Shown: positions 16,969 to 25,921, numbered from the stretch's first letter. The stretch is DNA of 64,000 bases from 34-65-8 sp046294735 (GCA_046294735.1 JBKBKB010000005.1:186001-250000), one strand, 5' to 3'. Made by a program: numbers and translations. The notes: generated by a model not told the origin, from the sequence alone.

Positions 16969-17925
16969 GGCGAACCGGTCCATGTTGAGGCTTTCCTGCA
17001 CCGCCAGAACCGGTTCCCCGAACAGGCGCGCATCGACGGTCGAGCGGGCGTAGAACGGGGCGTCCTCCCACGTCCGCCGCACCCGGGCATGGCCGCCATC
17101 AGCCCTGGTCTTGCGTTCCATCTGCCAAAGCGTGTCAGGCAGCGGTGCGACCATCGGCAGTTCGGCCTGCCTGGGCGTTCCGTCGCGGTCGAACCGCAGG
17201 GTGCTGGCAAAATGCGACCCGTTGCGCCGCACCCCTTCATAGGACACCACGCTGCCGCCCGCACAATGCGCGCGCGACCAGTGCCAGGTGCGGAAACCCT
17301 CTTCCAGCGATTCGCTGCCGAAATTGGAATCGAGATAGGCCGAACCCTGCCAGCGGACCGAAGGTTCACCCATATCCACCTCAATCCGCGCCTTGGGGGC
17401 GAGGCAATGCCAAAGATGGCGGCCCTGCGGGTCGAGCGCGAACGCAACGCCGTTGGTCGCCTGCGGGATCACGCGCACCCGCCCCCGCACCCGCCGCTGC
17501 CACGGAACACCAACCCGCTTGTCACGCTCCTCGATCGTGATCTCCAGCGCATCTCCGGTCCAGCGGACCTGGCTGGGGCCGAGGAGGAGCGTATCGCGTT
17601 CCTGCACCACTGAACTGTGCGGGCGCTCTGTCATCGTCCAGCGTGCCCCGGGGCCATAGAGTGCCACGTTGAGGGCCGCGTGGTTGCACGGGTCATGCCG
17701 ACCGCTGCGCTTGTAGTAGGGCGAGAACACACTGCCGATAAAGGCAATGATGGTCAGCCCGTGCCGTCCGTCGTCGCTGGTCGCGTCGACATACCACCAG
17801 GCATAGCCGCCGGGTGATACCGCCGCATCGAAGCGAGGTCTTGCATCACCGTTCGGGCCGCCAGCTGCCCGGACAAGGCTGCCATCGGCACCCCGGCCCC
17901 GGGGTGGGTGCTGCCGCCCGCGCAA
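16915..17925 (-). CDS. crtC: Carotenoid 1,2-hydratase (hydroxyneurosporene synthase)
   Basis: CrtC adds water across the C-1,2 double bond of neurosporene or lycopene ends on the way to spheroidene or spirilloxanthin. The body is typical: GGYAWWYVDATSDDGRHG, IAFIGSVFSPYY, ALNVALYGPG, RTWHWSRAH. The start is uncertain. No ATG or GTG occurs in frame before FDAAVSPGGYAWW, and the only nearby candidate is TTG at 17925, giving 336 residues and a 172-bp overlap with crtD. A GTGATG pair sits one base out of frame at the place a start is expected, so a small frameshift is possible. The stop overlaps the plus-strand 67-residue gene. Confidence 0.85.
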   Translation of the reverse strand: MRGRQHPPRGRGADGSLVRAAGGPNGDARPRFDAAVSPGGYAWWYVDATSDDGRHGLTIIAFIGSVFSPYYKRSGRHDPCNHAALNVALYGPGARWTMTERPHSSVVQERDTLLLGPSQVRWTGDALEITIEERDKRVGVPWQRRVRGRVRVIPQATNGVAFALDPQGRHLWHCLAPKARIEVDMGEPSVRWQGSAYLDSNFGSESLEEGFRTWHWSRAHCAGGSVVSYEGVRRNGSHFASTLRFDRDGTPRQAELPMVAPLPDTLWQMERKTRADGGHARVRRTWEDAPFYARSTVDARLFGEPVLAVQESLNMDRFASPIVQFMLPYRMPRARA

Positions 17926-19313
17926 TAGAGCCCAGGGATCCGTGTCCGTGTACCCTGCCGGAGGAAGGAGGCCGCCCAGCCGTGCGAGGCCCGACCATAG
18001 ATCGCTCCCCCGGTCGAGGGCGAGAGCGCCTCGAATTCGGTCGGCGTCAGCAGCCTGTGAGGCAAAGGATCCTCCAATTCCAGCCCGCAGCGGCTGAGCG
18101 AGCGCTTCATGGCCAGGGTGCATTGCTCTTTCTCCTCGGGTGACATGGTTTGCCGGTCGGCATTGGCGGGGGCATTGACGATGATCTGCATCCGCTCGCG
18201 GCCACCGGGTGCGGCTCCTGCACCGGGGTGGCGGTCCTGCGCGCAAACATAGACGCTCGGATCCGAAGGCGTCCGCCCGCTCGCCAGCTCGGCAAATTCG
18301 CGCGGGTAATCGGGTGAAAAGAACACCGAATGGCGGGACAGTGGAAAGCCTTGGGTGCGGGCATGGGCCAGCCAAACCAACGCCGATAGCGATCGTGTTT
18401 TTGGCGGCATGGAACGGGTCGAACCGGCAACAGCCTTGCCGAACTGCCCCGCCGTGATCGCGGCGGGATCTGCATTGGCGATGACCGCGTCTGCCGCAAT
18501 CCGTTCGCCATTCGCCAGGATGACGCCGCTGGCCCTGCCGCCGGTCGTTTCGATCCGGTCGACGGCTTCGCCGAAGCGGTAGCGTGCGCCGTGTGCTTCG
18601 CCGAGCCGTTGCAGCGCCTTGGCAAGCGCGCTCATTCCGCCGTCAATCAGCCACACCCCTTGCGCCTCGACATGGGCAACCAGCATCAGCGTGGCTGGCG
18701 TAGCGAAGGGCGAGGAGCCGCAGTAGGTGGCATAGCGGCCAAACAGCTGGCGCAGCCGCGGATCGGCGAAATGTTCGCCCAGCACCTTCCACATGCTTTC
18801 ATAGGGCCTGATCGCGATCAGGTCGCCGATCCGCCATAGCCCGATCCGCCACATCAGCGGTCCTGGCCAGCTGACCTTGCCTTGCCGCATCATGCTGCGA
18901 TCGAGAATACCGTGAATGCGGGCGGCCTCGGCGCGGAAGGCGCGATAGCCGCGTACTGCCTGCGCTCCAGCGAAAGCGCCGATTGCCTCCTCGCTTCGGT
19001 GCGGGTCGGCATAGAGGTCGAGCCGCTCGCCTTCGCTCCATGCATGGCGCGCCAGCACCTCGGCCGGGCGGACCGAAACGTGATCGCCCAGTTCCTGCCC
19101 GCAGGCGCGGAAGATGTCGTCAAACACATCGCGCAGCGTGAACACTGTCGGCCCCGCATCGATGTTCACGCCGCCGACCGGCAACTGGCGTGCCTTGCCG
19201 CCGGGTCCCGCCTCTTTGTCGACCACGGTCACCCGGTACCCGTTTGCCGCGAGCAGTGCGGCGCTCGTGAGCCCGCCCATACCTGCGCCAATGATCACGA
19301 TCCGAGACGACAC
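17754..19313 (-). CDS. crtD: 1-hydroxycarotenoid 3,4-desaturase
   Basis: The 519-residue phytoene-desaturase-type flavoprotein introduces the 3,4 double bond after CrtC hydration. The FAD site is IVIIGAGMGGLTSAALLAANG, continuing DKEAGPGGKARQ; the C-terminal flavin motif is GLYCAGGSTHPGAGVPMAAL. The GTG at 19313 is chosen because GGAGGAAG lies about 6 bases ahead; longer in-frame starts would add unrelated residues. The tail runs some 25 residues past the usual family end and overlaps crtC. Transcription probably starts in the crtD-crtF gap, which carries a PpsR box. Confidence 0.94.
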   Translation of the reverse strand: MSSRIVIIGAGMGGLTSAALLAANGYRVTVVDKEAGPGGKARQLPVGGVNIDAGPTVFTLRDVFDDIFRACGQELGDHVSVRPAEVLARHAWSEGERLDLYADPHRSEEAIGAFAGAQAVRGYRAFRAEAARIHGILDRSMMRQGKVSWPGPLMWRIGLWRIGDLIAIRPYESMWKVLGEHFADPRLRQLFGRYATYCGSSPFATPATLMLVAHVEAQGVWLIDGGMSALAKALQRLGEAHGARYRFGEAVDRIETTGGRASGVILANGERIAADAVIANADPAAITAGQFGKAVAGSTRSMPPKTRSLSALVWLAHARTQGFPLSRHSVFFSPDYPREFAELASGRTPSDPSVYVCAQDRHPGAGAAPGGRERMQIIVNAPANADRQTMSPEEKEQCTLAMKRSLSRCGLELEDPLPHRLLTPTEFEALSPSTGGAIYGRASHGWAASFLRQGTRTRIPGLYCAGGSTHPGAGVPMAALSGQLAARTVMQDLASMRRYHPAAMPGGMSTRPATTDGTG

Positions 19314-19357
19314 GACAGGCTTCCTCCACCCAACATGATTGACCTTTACACTACATC

Positions 19358-19375
19358 TGTCCAGATGAATTGACA
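19358..19375 (+). promoter_or_regulatory. PpsR/CrtJ box between crtD and crtF
   Basis: TGTCCAGATGAATTGACA is a perfect TGT-N12-ACA palindrome in the 63-bp divergent gap and ends one base before the crtF ATG. It matches the bchI box at 13 positions, TGTCCAGA and TGACA. On the minus strand it contains TGGACA, a possible -35 for crtDC with AATCAT 17 bases on. Confidence 0.8.
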
Positions 19376-19376
19376 T

Positions 19377-20528
19377 ATGGCGGTGATCGAACCTCAATCC
19401 CGGGCGGTTGGCCCGCCGCGCTGGAAACTGCGCTGGATTGGCTGGCGCAACCGCATTTTGGCGGACCCGGCGTTCCAGCGTTGGGCGGCTGCCATGCCGT
19501 TCCTGCGATCGGTGGCCCGGCGGCGGGCGGTCGGCCTGTTCGACCTGGTGGCCGGTTTCACCTACACCCAGACCTTGCTTGCCACGGTCGAAAGCGGCTT
19601 GCTCGACCTGCTGGCGCGGGGCCCTTGTCCGACTGGTGCAATTGGCCAGGTCGCCGGCCTGAGCGATGCTGCGGCCGTGCGGCTGGTCCGCGCCGCTGCT
19701 GCACTTGATCTTACCGAGGAAATTGCGCCCGGCTGGTGGGCGCTGGGCCAACAGGGCGCAGCGCTGCATTCCAACCAGGGTGCGCGCGCCATGATCCTGC
19801 ACCACAAGGTGCTGTATGGCGATCTGGCCGACCCGCTTGCGCTGCTACGTCAGGACAGGGCAGTGCCTACTGCACTGTCAGCGTTCTGGCGCTATGCTGC
19901 AAATGCTCGGCCCGATGGTGAAAGCTGCGAATCGGTTGAAGCCTATTCGCGCCTGATGGCAGATTCCCAGCGGATGGTGGCGGCCGAGGCGCTGGCGACC
20001 TATCCTTTCGCGCGGCATCGTGCACTTCTCGACATCGGTGGCGGTCATGGCGTGTTTCTCGAGTCGGTCGGGCAGGCTTGCCCCGATTTGAGACTCGGGC
20101 TTTTCGACCTGCCCGGAGTACTGGCGGGAGCCGGGTCGCGACTCGATCATGCAGGCTTGCTGGCCCGAACAAGCCTGCATCCGGGTAATTTTTTCCGTGA
20201 CCCCCTGCCATCAGGCTTTGATTGCATTTCGCTGGTGCGAATTCTGCACGACCATGATGACGGGCCGGCACTTGACCTGCTTCGGGCGATCCGCGCTGCT
20301 CTGCCCCGGGAAGGGCGGTTGGTCATTGCCGAGCCGATGGCAGGAACACCGGGTGCTGAGGCGATGGGAGATGCCTATTTCGGGCTTTATCTGTGGGCGA
20401 TGCGCTCGGGCCGCCCGCGCCGTGCCGACGAGATTGGTGCCATGCTGGCAGATGCCGGTTTCGCGAGATGGACCCGGCTTGTGCCTCACCAGCCGGTTGT
20501 CACCAGCCTGATTGTAGCCAGCCCCTGA
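19377..20528 (+). CDS. crtF: Demethylspheroidene O-methyltransferase
   Basis: The 383-residue SAM-dependent enzyme methylates the 1-hydroxy group of carotenoids made by CrtC and CrtD, giving methoxy ends. The SAM site is LLDIGGGHGVFLESVG near 218-233, followed by RLGLFDLPGV and ISLVRILHDHDD, the usual acid/His catalytic segment. The N-terminal FDLVAGFTYTQTLLA dimerisation region is typical. The ATG at 19377 gives the expected length, but no Shine-Dalgarno precedes it and the PpsR box abuts it. Confidence 0.94.
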   Translation: MAVIEPQSRAVGPPRWKLRWIGWRNRILADPAFQRWAAAMPFLRSVARRRAVGLFDLVAGFTYTQTLLATVESGLLDLLARGPCPTGAIGQVAGLSDAAAVRLVRAAAALDLTEEIAPGWWALGQQGAALHSNQGARAMILHHKVLYGDLADPLALLRQDRAVPTALSAFWRYAANARPDGESCESVEAYSRLMADSQRMVAAEALATYPFARHRALLDIGGGHGVFLESVGQACPDLRLGLFDLPGVLAGAGSRLDHAGLLARTSLHPGNFFRDPLPSGFDCISLVRILHDHDDGPALDLLRAIRAALPREGRLVIAEPMAGTPGAEAMGDAYFGLYLWAMRSGRPRRADEIGAMLADAGFARWTRLVPHQPVVTSLIVASP

Positions 20529-20571
20529 AACCGCAGCCCGTTTGCCGACAAGCCAGCACTACACCTCTTAT

Positions 20572-20615
20572 TGTCATGTCAGCTTGACAGTCGATACTGT
20601 TAGGTTAAAGTGACA
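20572..20615 (+). promoter_or_regulatory. bchC promoter with two PpsR/CrtJ boxes 8 bp apart
   Basis: TGTCATGTCAGCTTGACA (20572-20589) and TGTTAGGTTAAAGTGACA (20598-20615) are both perfect TGT-N12-ACA sites, 8 bp apart. The end of the first is a consensus -35 (TTGACA, 20584-20589); TAAAGT at 20606-20611, in the second, is a likely -10 at 16 bp. A repressor dimer pair here would cover the whole promoter. In Rhodobacter capsulatus the bchC promoter has the same 8-bp arrangement. Confidence 0.9.
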
Positions 20616-20678
20616 TTTCGGGTGGAGTGGTATTTGGCCATTCATGCCCGACAAAATGGGAAAGGGGTGGCCTGCACA

Positions 20679-21611
20679 ATGGAAACACGTGCGGTCTTGC
20701 TGGAGGCACCGAGGAGACTCTCTGTCTCGGCGCTCGCCCTGATTCCACCGGGCCCGTCTGACGTGATCGTTGACATCCATTGGAGCGGCATCAGCGGCGG
20801 CACCGAGAAGCTGCTCTGGTCTGGCGAAATGCCGCACTTTCCGGGCATGGGTTACCCACTCGTTCCGGGCTACGAATCGGTTGGCCGGGTGGTCGGTGCA
20901 GGTGCCGATGTCCAGGGCCGGATCGGTGACTGGGTGTTCGTGCCTGGCGCTGCCTGTTACCAGGGTGCCCGAGGCCTGTTTGGCGGCACCGCTCAGCGCG
21001 TAGTGGTTCCATCGGCCCGCGCATTCCCCATTTCCGAATCGCTCGGCGAGAACGGCGTGCTGTTTGCCCTGTGCGCCACAGCGCTGCATGCCCTGACAGG
21101 CGGTCCTGCCCCGGAACTGATTGTCGGCCACGGGGTCCTCGGCCGCCTGCTGGCCCGTCTTACCATCGCCTCCGGTGCCCCGGCGCCGACCGTATGGGAA
21201 ATCGATCCCAATCGCCGCGACGGCGCCCAAGGGTATGCCGTGCTCGACCCGCAGGAAGATGATCGGCGTGACTATGCAGCGATCTGCGATGTCAGCGGCT
21301 ATGCCGACGGGCTCGACAAACTCCTCTCGCGTCTGCGCAAGGGCGGAGAAATTGTCCTCGCCGGGTTCTATTCCCAGCGGCTCAGCTTTGCTTTTGCTCC
21401 GGCATTCATGGCCGAGGCGCGCCTGCGCGTCGCGGCCGAATGGGGGCCGGACGACCTCGCTTCCTGCCGCGCCCTGATTGAAACCGGCGCGGTCGATCTC
21501 TCGGGTCTGATCAGCGACGTGCGGCCCGCCAACGAAGCCTCAACTGCCTATCCGGCTGCCTTCAACACCCGCGAGCACCTCAAAATGGTGCTCGACTGGA
21601 GCCAATGCTGA
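20679..21611 (+). CDS. bchC: 3-hydroxyethyl bacteriochlorophyllide a dehydrogenase
   Basis: BchC oxidises the C-3 hydroxyethyl group to acetyl, a late step to bacteriochlorophyllide a. The 310-residue protein is a zinc-less medium-chain dehydrogenase. WSGISGGTEKLLWSG and PLVPGYESVGRVV mark the N-terminal fold, LIVGHGVLGRLLARL the NAD site. ATG 20679 follows GGGAAAGGGGTGG; an earlier in-frame GTG at 20610 would place the start inside the PpsR boxes. It heads bchCXYZ-puf. Confidence 0.95.
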   Translation: METRAVLLEAPRRLSVSALALIPPGPSDVIVDIHWSGISGGTEKLLWSGEMPHFPGMGYPLVPGYESVGRVVGAGADVQGRIGDWVFVPGAACYQGARGLFGGTAQRVVVPSARAFPISESLGENGVLFALCATALHALTGGPAPELIVGHGVLGRLLARLTIASGAPAPTVWEIDPNRRDGAQGYAVLDPQEDDRRDYAAICDVSGYADGLDKLLSRLRKGGEIVLAGFYSQRLSFAFAPAFMAEARLRVAAEWGPDDLASCRALIETGAVDLSGLISDVRPANEASTAYPAAFNTREHLKMVLDWSQC

Positions 21612-22594
21612 TGACCATGCTCGACACCCAGACCCTGCGTGACGAAGCGGCAATCGAGCCGGACCCGGTGCACACCGGTGAGGTCAAATCCGAAACCCAG
21701 GTCATTGCCATCTATGGAAAGGGTGGATCGGGCAAGAGCTTCGCCCTGTCCAACCTCAGCTACATGATGGCGCAGCAGGGCAAGCGGGTGCTGCTGATCG
21801 GCTGTGACCCTAAGTCCGACACCACCAGTCTGCTGTTCGGTGGCAAGTCTTGCCCGACTATCATCGAAACGTCCTCACGCAAGAAGCTGGCAGGCGAAGA
21901 AGTGCGCATCGAAGATGTCTGCTTCCAGCGCGATGGCGTCTTCGCCATGGAACTTGGCGGGCCCGAAGTGGGCCGGGGTTGTGGCGGACGCGGCATCATC
22001 CATGGCTTCGAATTGCTGGAAAAGCTCGGCTTCCACGATTGGGGCTTCGATTACGTCCTGCTCGACTTCCTTGGCGACGTGGTCTGCGGCGGGTTCGGCC
22101 TGCCGATCGCGCGGGACATGTGCCAGAAAGTGATCGTGGTCGGATCAAACGACCTCCAGTCGCTCTACGTCGCCAACAATGTCTGCCAGGCGGTCGAATA
22201 TTTCCGCAAGATGGGTGGCAATGTCGGAGTGGCCGGCATGATCATCAACAAGGATGATGGCACCGGCGAAGCGCAGGCCTTCGCCCAGGTGGTCGACATC
22301 CCGGTTCTATGCGCCATCCCGGCCGACGAGGACATCCGCCGCAAGTCAGCCAATTACCAGATCATCGGCATGCCCGGCGGGCAATGGGGCAGCCTGTTCG
22401 AAGAACTCGCACGCAACGTCGCTGAAGCGCCGCCCCGCCAGCCGAAGCCGCTGAGCCAGGACGGTCTGCTCGGCCTGTTCACTGCCGACCAGGTCGGCCG
22501 TGAGGTCGAGCTGATTCCGGCCACCCAGGCAGACATGCGCGGCGGCACTTTCGAAGCCAGGCCCTCACTCGAGGTGATCTATGATGAGGCCTAG
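21611..22594 (+). CDS. bchX: Chlorophyllide a reductase iron protein
   Basis: The 327-residue nitrogenase-like iron protein hands electrons to BchY-BchZ, which reduce ring B of chlorophyllide. The P-loop is YGKGGSGKSF near 35-44; the two cluster cysteines lie in GRGCGGRG and GDVVCGGF. The start at 21611 shares TGATG with bchC and has GGAG 9 bases ahead; ATG 21605 is the alternative. Compared with BchL the P-loop has GSGKS in place of GIGKS. Confidence 0.95.
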   Translation: MTMLDTQTLRDEAAIEPDPVHTGEVKSETQVIAIYGKGGSGKSFALSNLSYMMAQQGKRVLLIGCDPKSDTTSLLFGGKSCPTIIETSSRKKLAGEEVRIEDVCFQRDGVFAMELGGPEVGRGCGGRGIIHGFELLEKLGFHDWGFDYVLLDFLGDVVCGGFGLPIARDMCQKVIVVGSNDLQSLYVANNVCQAVEYFRKMGGNVGVAGMIINKDDGTGEAQAFAQVVDIPVLCAIPADEDIRRKSANYQIIGMPGGQWGSLFEELARNVAEAPPRQPKPLSQDGLLGLFTADQVGREVELIPATQADMRGGTFEARPSLEVIYDEA

Positions 22595-22597
22595 GGC

Positions 22598-24133
22598 ATG
22601 AGCGACCTCGCCCCCGATATGGCGCGGGAACCTGACCGGTTCGACCTGGCTCCTGCCGGCGAGACTGAAGGCGCTTGCCATGGCGGCGCGGATCGCATGC
22701 GCGAAGCCGCGCGTGCGGCTGGCAAAAGTGAAGTGCTTGACCGCTATGCGGAAGATTATCCGGTCGGCCCGCATGACCAGCCGCAATCCATGTGCCCGGC
22801 ATTCGGCAGCTTGCGGGTCGGTCTGCGGATGCGGCGGACCGCAACCGTCCTGTCAGGTTCGGCCTGCTGCGTCTACGGACTGACCTTCACCTCGCACTTC
22901 TACGGCGCGCGGCGGACGGTCGGCTACGTCCCGTTCAGTTCAGAAACGCTGGTCACCGGCAAGCTGTTCGAAGACATCAAGGAAGCGGTCGAAGGGCTGG
23001 CCGATCCTGAAAAATACGACACCATCGTTGTCACCAACCTGTGCGTGCCGACCGCCAGCGGGGTGCCGCTGCGGCTGCTCAAGAAGCAGATCAACGGGGT
23101 GCGGGTTATCGGGATCGACGTGCCCGGCTTCGGCATTCCGACCCATGCCGAGGCGAAGGATGTGCTGGCCGGCGCGATGCTGGCCTATGCACGCGAAGAG
23201 GCTGAGCAAGGGCCAGTCGCGACACCGCACAACCGGTCTGACCGGCCTACCATTACCCTGTTGGGGGAAATGTTCCCGGTTGATCCGGTCAGCATCGGGC
23301 AGATGCTCGAACCGCTCGGTCTTGCTGCCGGGCCGGTCGTCCCGACCCGCGAATGGCGCGAACTCTACAGTGCGCTCGATTGCGCGGCAGTGGCCGCAAT
23401 TCATCCCTTCTACACTGCCAGCGTGCGTGAATTCGAGAAGGCCGGACGCAGGGTGATCGGCTCCGCACCGGTTGGTGTCGAAGGAACGGCTGCTTGGCTC
23501 GCAGCCGTTGGCGAAAGCTGCGGGATCGAACGGCGCAAGGTCGATGCCGCCATTGACCGGATGGCCATGGCCATTGGCAGCGCACTGGCCGCAAACCCGA
23601 TCCGGGGACGAATCACCCTTTCCGGCTACGAAGGCTCGGAACTGTTGGTCGCCCGCCTGTTGATCGAAAGCGGGGCGGACGTGCCTTATGTCGGCACCGC
23701 GTGCCCGCGAACCCCTTGGTCCGATCCCGACCGGGAATGGCTGGAGGCCCGCGGCACCCGCGTTCAGTATCGCGCGAGCCTGGAACAGGACATTGCCGCG
23801 ATCAGCGAGTTCGGACCCGATCTGGCGATCGGCACCACGCCGGTGGTCCAGCACGCTAAGCAGCGCGCGATCCCGGCGCTATATTTCACCAACCTGATCT
23901 CCGCCCGCCCGCTGATGGGCCTGGCTGGGGCCGGAAGCCTGGCTCAGGTCGTCAATGCCGCGATTGGCAACAAGGCGCGGATGGACAAGATGAGCGCCTT
24001 TTTCGACGGGGTCGGCACCGGACATACTGCCGGCGTGTGGGAAGACACCCCGCAGGATCGGCCGCAGTTCAAGAAGAAGTATGCGGCCCTCAACGAAGCG
24101 GCGCGCAAGGCAGCCGAAGCGGTGGGCTCATGA
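22598..24133 (+). CDS. bchY: Chlorophyllide a reductase subunit Y
   Basis: This NifD/BchN-like catalytic subunit has 511 residues. Cluster ligands are expected in QSMCPAFGSLR, GSACCVYGLTF and VTNLCVPTASG, all intact. A cytoplasmic BchYZ tetramer reduces the C7=C8 bond of ring B. It sits 3 bp after bchX and overlaps bchZ in ATGA, so the complex is made as a coupled unit. Confidence 0.95.
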   Translation: MSDLAPDMAREPDRFDLAPAGETEGACHGGADRMREAARAAGKSEVLDRYAEDYPVGPHDQPQSMCPAFGSLRVGLRMRRTATVLSGSACCVYGLTFTSHFYGARRTVGYVPFSSETLVTGKLFEDIKEAVEGLADPEKYDTIVVTNLCVPTASGVPLRLLKKQINGVRVIGIDVPGFGIPTHAEAKDVLAGAMLAYAREEAEQGPVATPHNRSDRPTITLLGEMFPVDPVSIGQMLEPLGLAAGPVVPTREWRELYSALDCAAVAAIHPFYTASVREFEKAGRRVIGSAPVGVEGTAAWLAAVGESCGIERRKVDAAIDRMAMAIGSALAANPIRGRITLSGYEGSELLVARLLIESGADVPYVGTACPRTPWSDPDREWLEARGTRVQYRASLEQDIAAISEFGPDLAIGTTPVVQHAKQRAIPALYFTNLISARPLMGLAGAGSLAQVVNAAIGNKARMDKMSAFFDGVGTGHTAGVWEDTPQDRPQFKKKYAALNEAARKAAEAVGS

Positions 24134-25575
24134 CCCTGATCCTCGATCATGACCGGGCCGGGGGCTATTGGGGCGCGGTCTACGTGTTCACCGCGGTCAA
24201 GGGCCTGCAGGTGATCATCGACGGACCGGTCGGTTGCGAAAACCTGCCGGTCACCTCGGTGCTGCACTACACCGACGGGCTCCCGCCGCACGAGCTGCCG
24301 ATCGTGGTCACCGGTCTGGGCGAGGAAGAGCTCGGCAAGACCGGCACCGAGGCGGCGATGAAGCGCGCCTGGAAAACGCTTGATCCGGAACTTCCGGCAG
24401 TGGTCGTGACCGGCTCAATCTCCGAGATGATCGGTGGCGGGGTTACGCCGGAAGGCACCAACATCAAGCGGTTCCTGCCGCGCACCATCGACGAGGACCA
24501 GTGGCAGAGCGCCGACCGCGCCCTCAGCTGGCTTTGGACCGAATTCGGCCCGAAGTCGGTGCCGGCCGTCAAGCCGGTCAAGGAAGGCGAGAAGCCAAAG
24601 GTCAATATTCTCGGCCCCAGTTACGGCATGTTCAACATGGCCAGCGATCTGGCTGAAGTGCGCCGCCTGATCGAGGGAATCGGCGCTGAAGTGAACATGG
24701 CGTTCCCGCTCGGCAGCCATCTGGCCGATGTGCGCCGCCTGGCCGATGCCCAGGCCAATGTCTGCCTCTACCGCGAATTCGGGCGCAATTTGTGCGAACT
24801 GATGGAACGCCCCTACTTTCAGGCCCCGATCGGGCTGGACAGCACCACCCGCTTCCTGCGCGCGCTGGGCGAGGAACTCGGGCTCGACCCGGAACCGTTC
24901 ATCGAGCGCGAGAAGCACACCACGATCAAGCCACTGTGGGATCTGTGGCGATCAGTGACCCAGGATTTCTTCGCGACTGCCAGTTTCGGCATCGTCGCCA
25001 ACGAGACCTATGCGCGCGGGATCCGCAAGTTCCTCGAAGACGACATGGGCCTGCCGTGTGCCTTTGCCTTCAGCCGCTCCGCCGGGGTCAAGCCGGATAA
25101 CGCCGCCGTGCGCGAGGCGATCCGCGCCAATCCGCCGCTGGTCATGTTCGGTTCCTACAACGAGCGGATGTACATGGCCGAGAGCGGTGCACGCGGGATC
25201 TATATCGCAGCGAGCTTTCCCGGCGCTGCCATCCGCCGCCACACCGGTACTCCCTTCATGGGCTACTCGGGCGCAACCTACCTGGTCCAGGAAGTGTGCA
25301 ATGCGCTGTTCGACGCGCTGTTCCACATCCTTCCGCTTGGCACTCAGCTCGATGAAATTCAGGCGACGCCGGCGCGCGAACACCGCGAATTGCCGTGGGA
25401 TGATGCGGCGCGGGCCAAGCTGGATGCCCTGGTCGAGGCCCAGCCTGTGCTGATCCGTATTTCCGCCGCCAAGCGGCTGCGCGACGCAGCCGAACGGGCC
25501 GCCCATGCCGCCGGCCAGAGCCGCGTTACGGCGGACCATCTGGCGGACGCCCTGCTCGAAAGTCAGGCGCGGTGA
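24130..25575 (+). CDS. bchZ: Chlorophyllide a reductase subunit Z
   Basis: This NifK/BchB-like 481-residue subunit partners BchY. It opens LILDHDRAGGYWGAVYVFTA and carries the cysteine in IDGPVGCENLPVT. The C-terminal extension of about 60 residues (ISAAKRLRDAAERAAHAAGQ) has the protochlorophyllide reductase C-terminal form. The ATG at 24130 is used because it overlaps the bchY stop; an in-frame codon at 24037 would lie deep within bchY. The puf genes follow after 118 bp. Confidence 0.95.
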   Translation: MTLILDHDRAGGYWGAVYVFTAVKGLQVIIDGPVGCENLPVTSVLHYTDGLPPHELPIVVTGLGEEELGKTGTEAAMKRAWKTLDPELPAVVVTGSISEMIGGGVTPEGTNIKRFLPRTIDEDQWQSADRALSWLWTEFGPKSVPAVKPVKEGEKPKVNILGPSYGMFNMASDLAEVRRLIEGIGAEVNMAFPLGSHLADVRRLADAQANVCLYREFGRNLCELMERPYFQAPIGLDSTTRFLRALGEELGLDPEPFIEREKHTTIKPLWDLWRSVTQDFFATASFGIVANETYARGIRKFLEDDMGLPCAFAFSRSAGVKPDNAAVREAIRANPPLVMFGSYNERMYMAESGARGIYIAASFPGAAIRRHTGTPFMGYSGATYLVQEVCNALFDALFHILPLGTQLDEIQATPAREHRELPWDDAARAKLDALVEAQPVLIRISAAKRLRDAAERAAHAAGQSRVTADHLADALLESQAR

Positions 25576-25592
25576 CTGCGCTTCACAAGATT

Positions 25593-25607
25593 GCCCGCAC
25601 CGCGGGC
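25593..25607 (+). promoter_or_regulatory. hairpin in the bchZ-pufB gap
   Basis: GCCCGC-ACC-GCGGGC is a perfect 6-bp stem 17 bases past the bchZ stop. It may mark the 5' end of a processed puf mRNA; the gap has no pufQ and no PpsR box. Confidence 0.5.
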
Positions 25608-25693
25608 TCAGCCATCCGGACGGAGAGATCCGCTCGGGTACCGGAAGGGGCACGTCGCCTCTCGCACAACACGACAGAACTGGAGATTGAGCT

Positions 25694-25849
25694 ATGAGTG
25701 ATCCCGACGATCGCTTCGGCTTGAGGACATACCTCACGCCGGAAGAGGCAAAGGAATTTCACAAGCTGTTCATGAGCAGCTTCCTTGGCTTCACCGCTGT
25801 AGCCGTGATTGCCCACATCCTGGTGTGGGTTTGGAGGCCGTGGCTCTGA
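25694..25849 (+). CDS. pufB: Light-harvesting 1 beta subunit
   Basis: The 51-residue LH1 beta polypeptide has an N-terminal polar part ending YLTPEEAKEFHKLF, one membrane helix, and the bacteriochlorophyll-ligating histidine in VIAHILVWVWRPWL. The two histidines and the C-terminal aromatic WRPWL hydrogen-bonding tail are typical. GGAGATTGAG just upstream gives the ribosome site. The gene is too short for many gene callers. Confidence 0.96.
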   Translation: MSDPDDRFGLRTYLTPEEAKEFHKLFMSSFLGFTAVAVIAHILVWVWRPWL

Positions 25850-25921
25850 CCGGGGACTGGCCTGTCGCAGACAAACGGCCTGACGGCAGGTGCCCTCCAA
25901 CCCAACACAAGGAATAGTACC

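Noticed and set aside
25576..25693. pufQ between bchZ and pufB
   Set aside because: The gap is only 118 bp and has no open frame of the right size.
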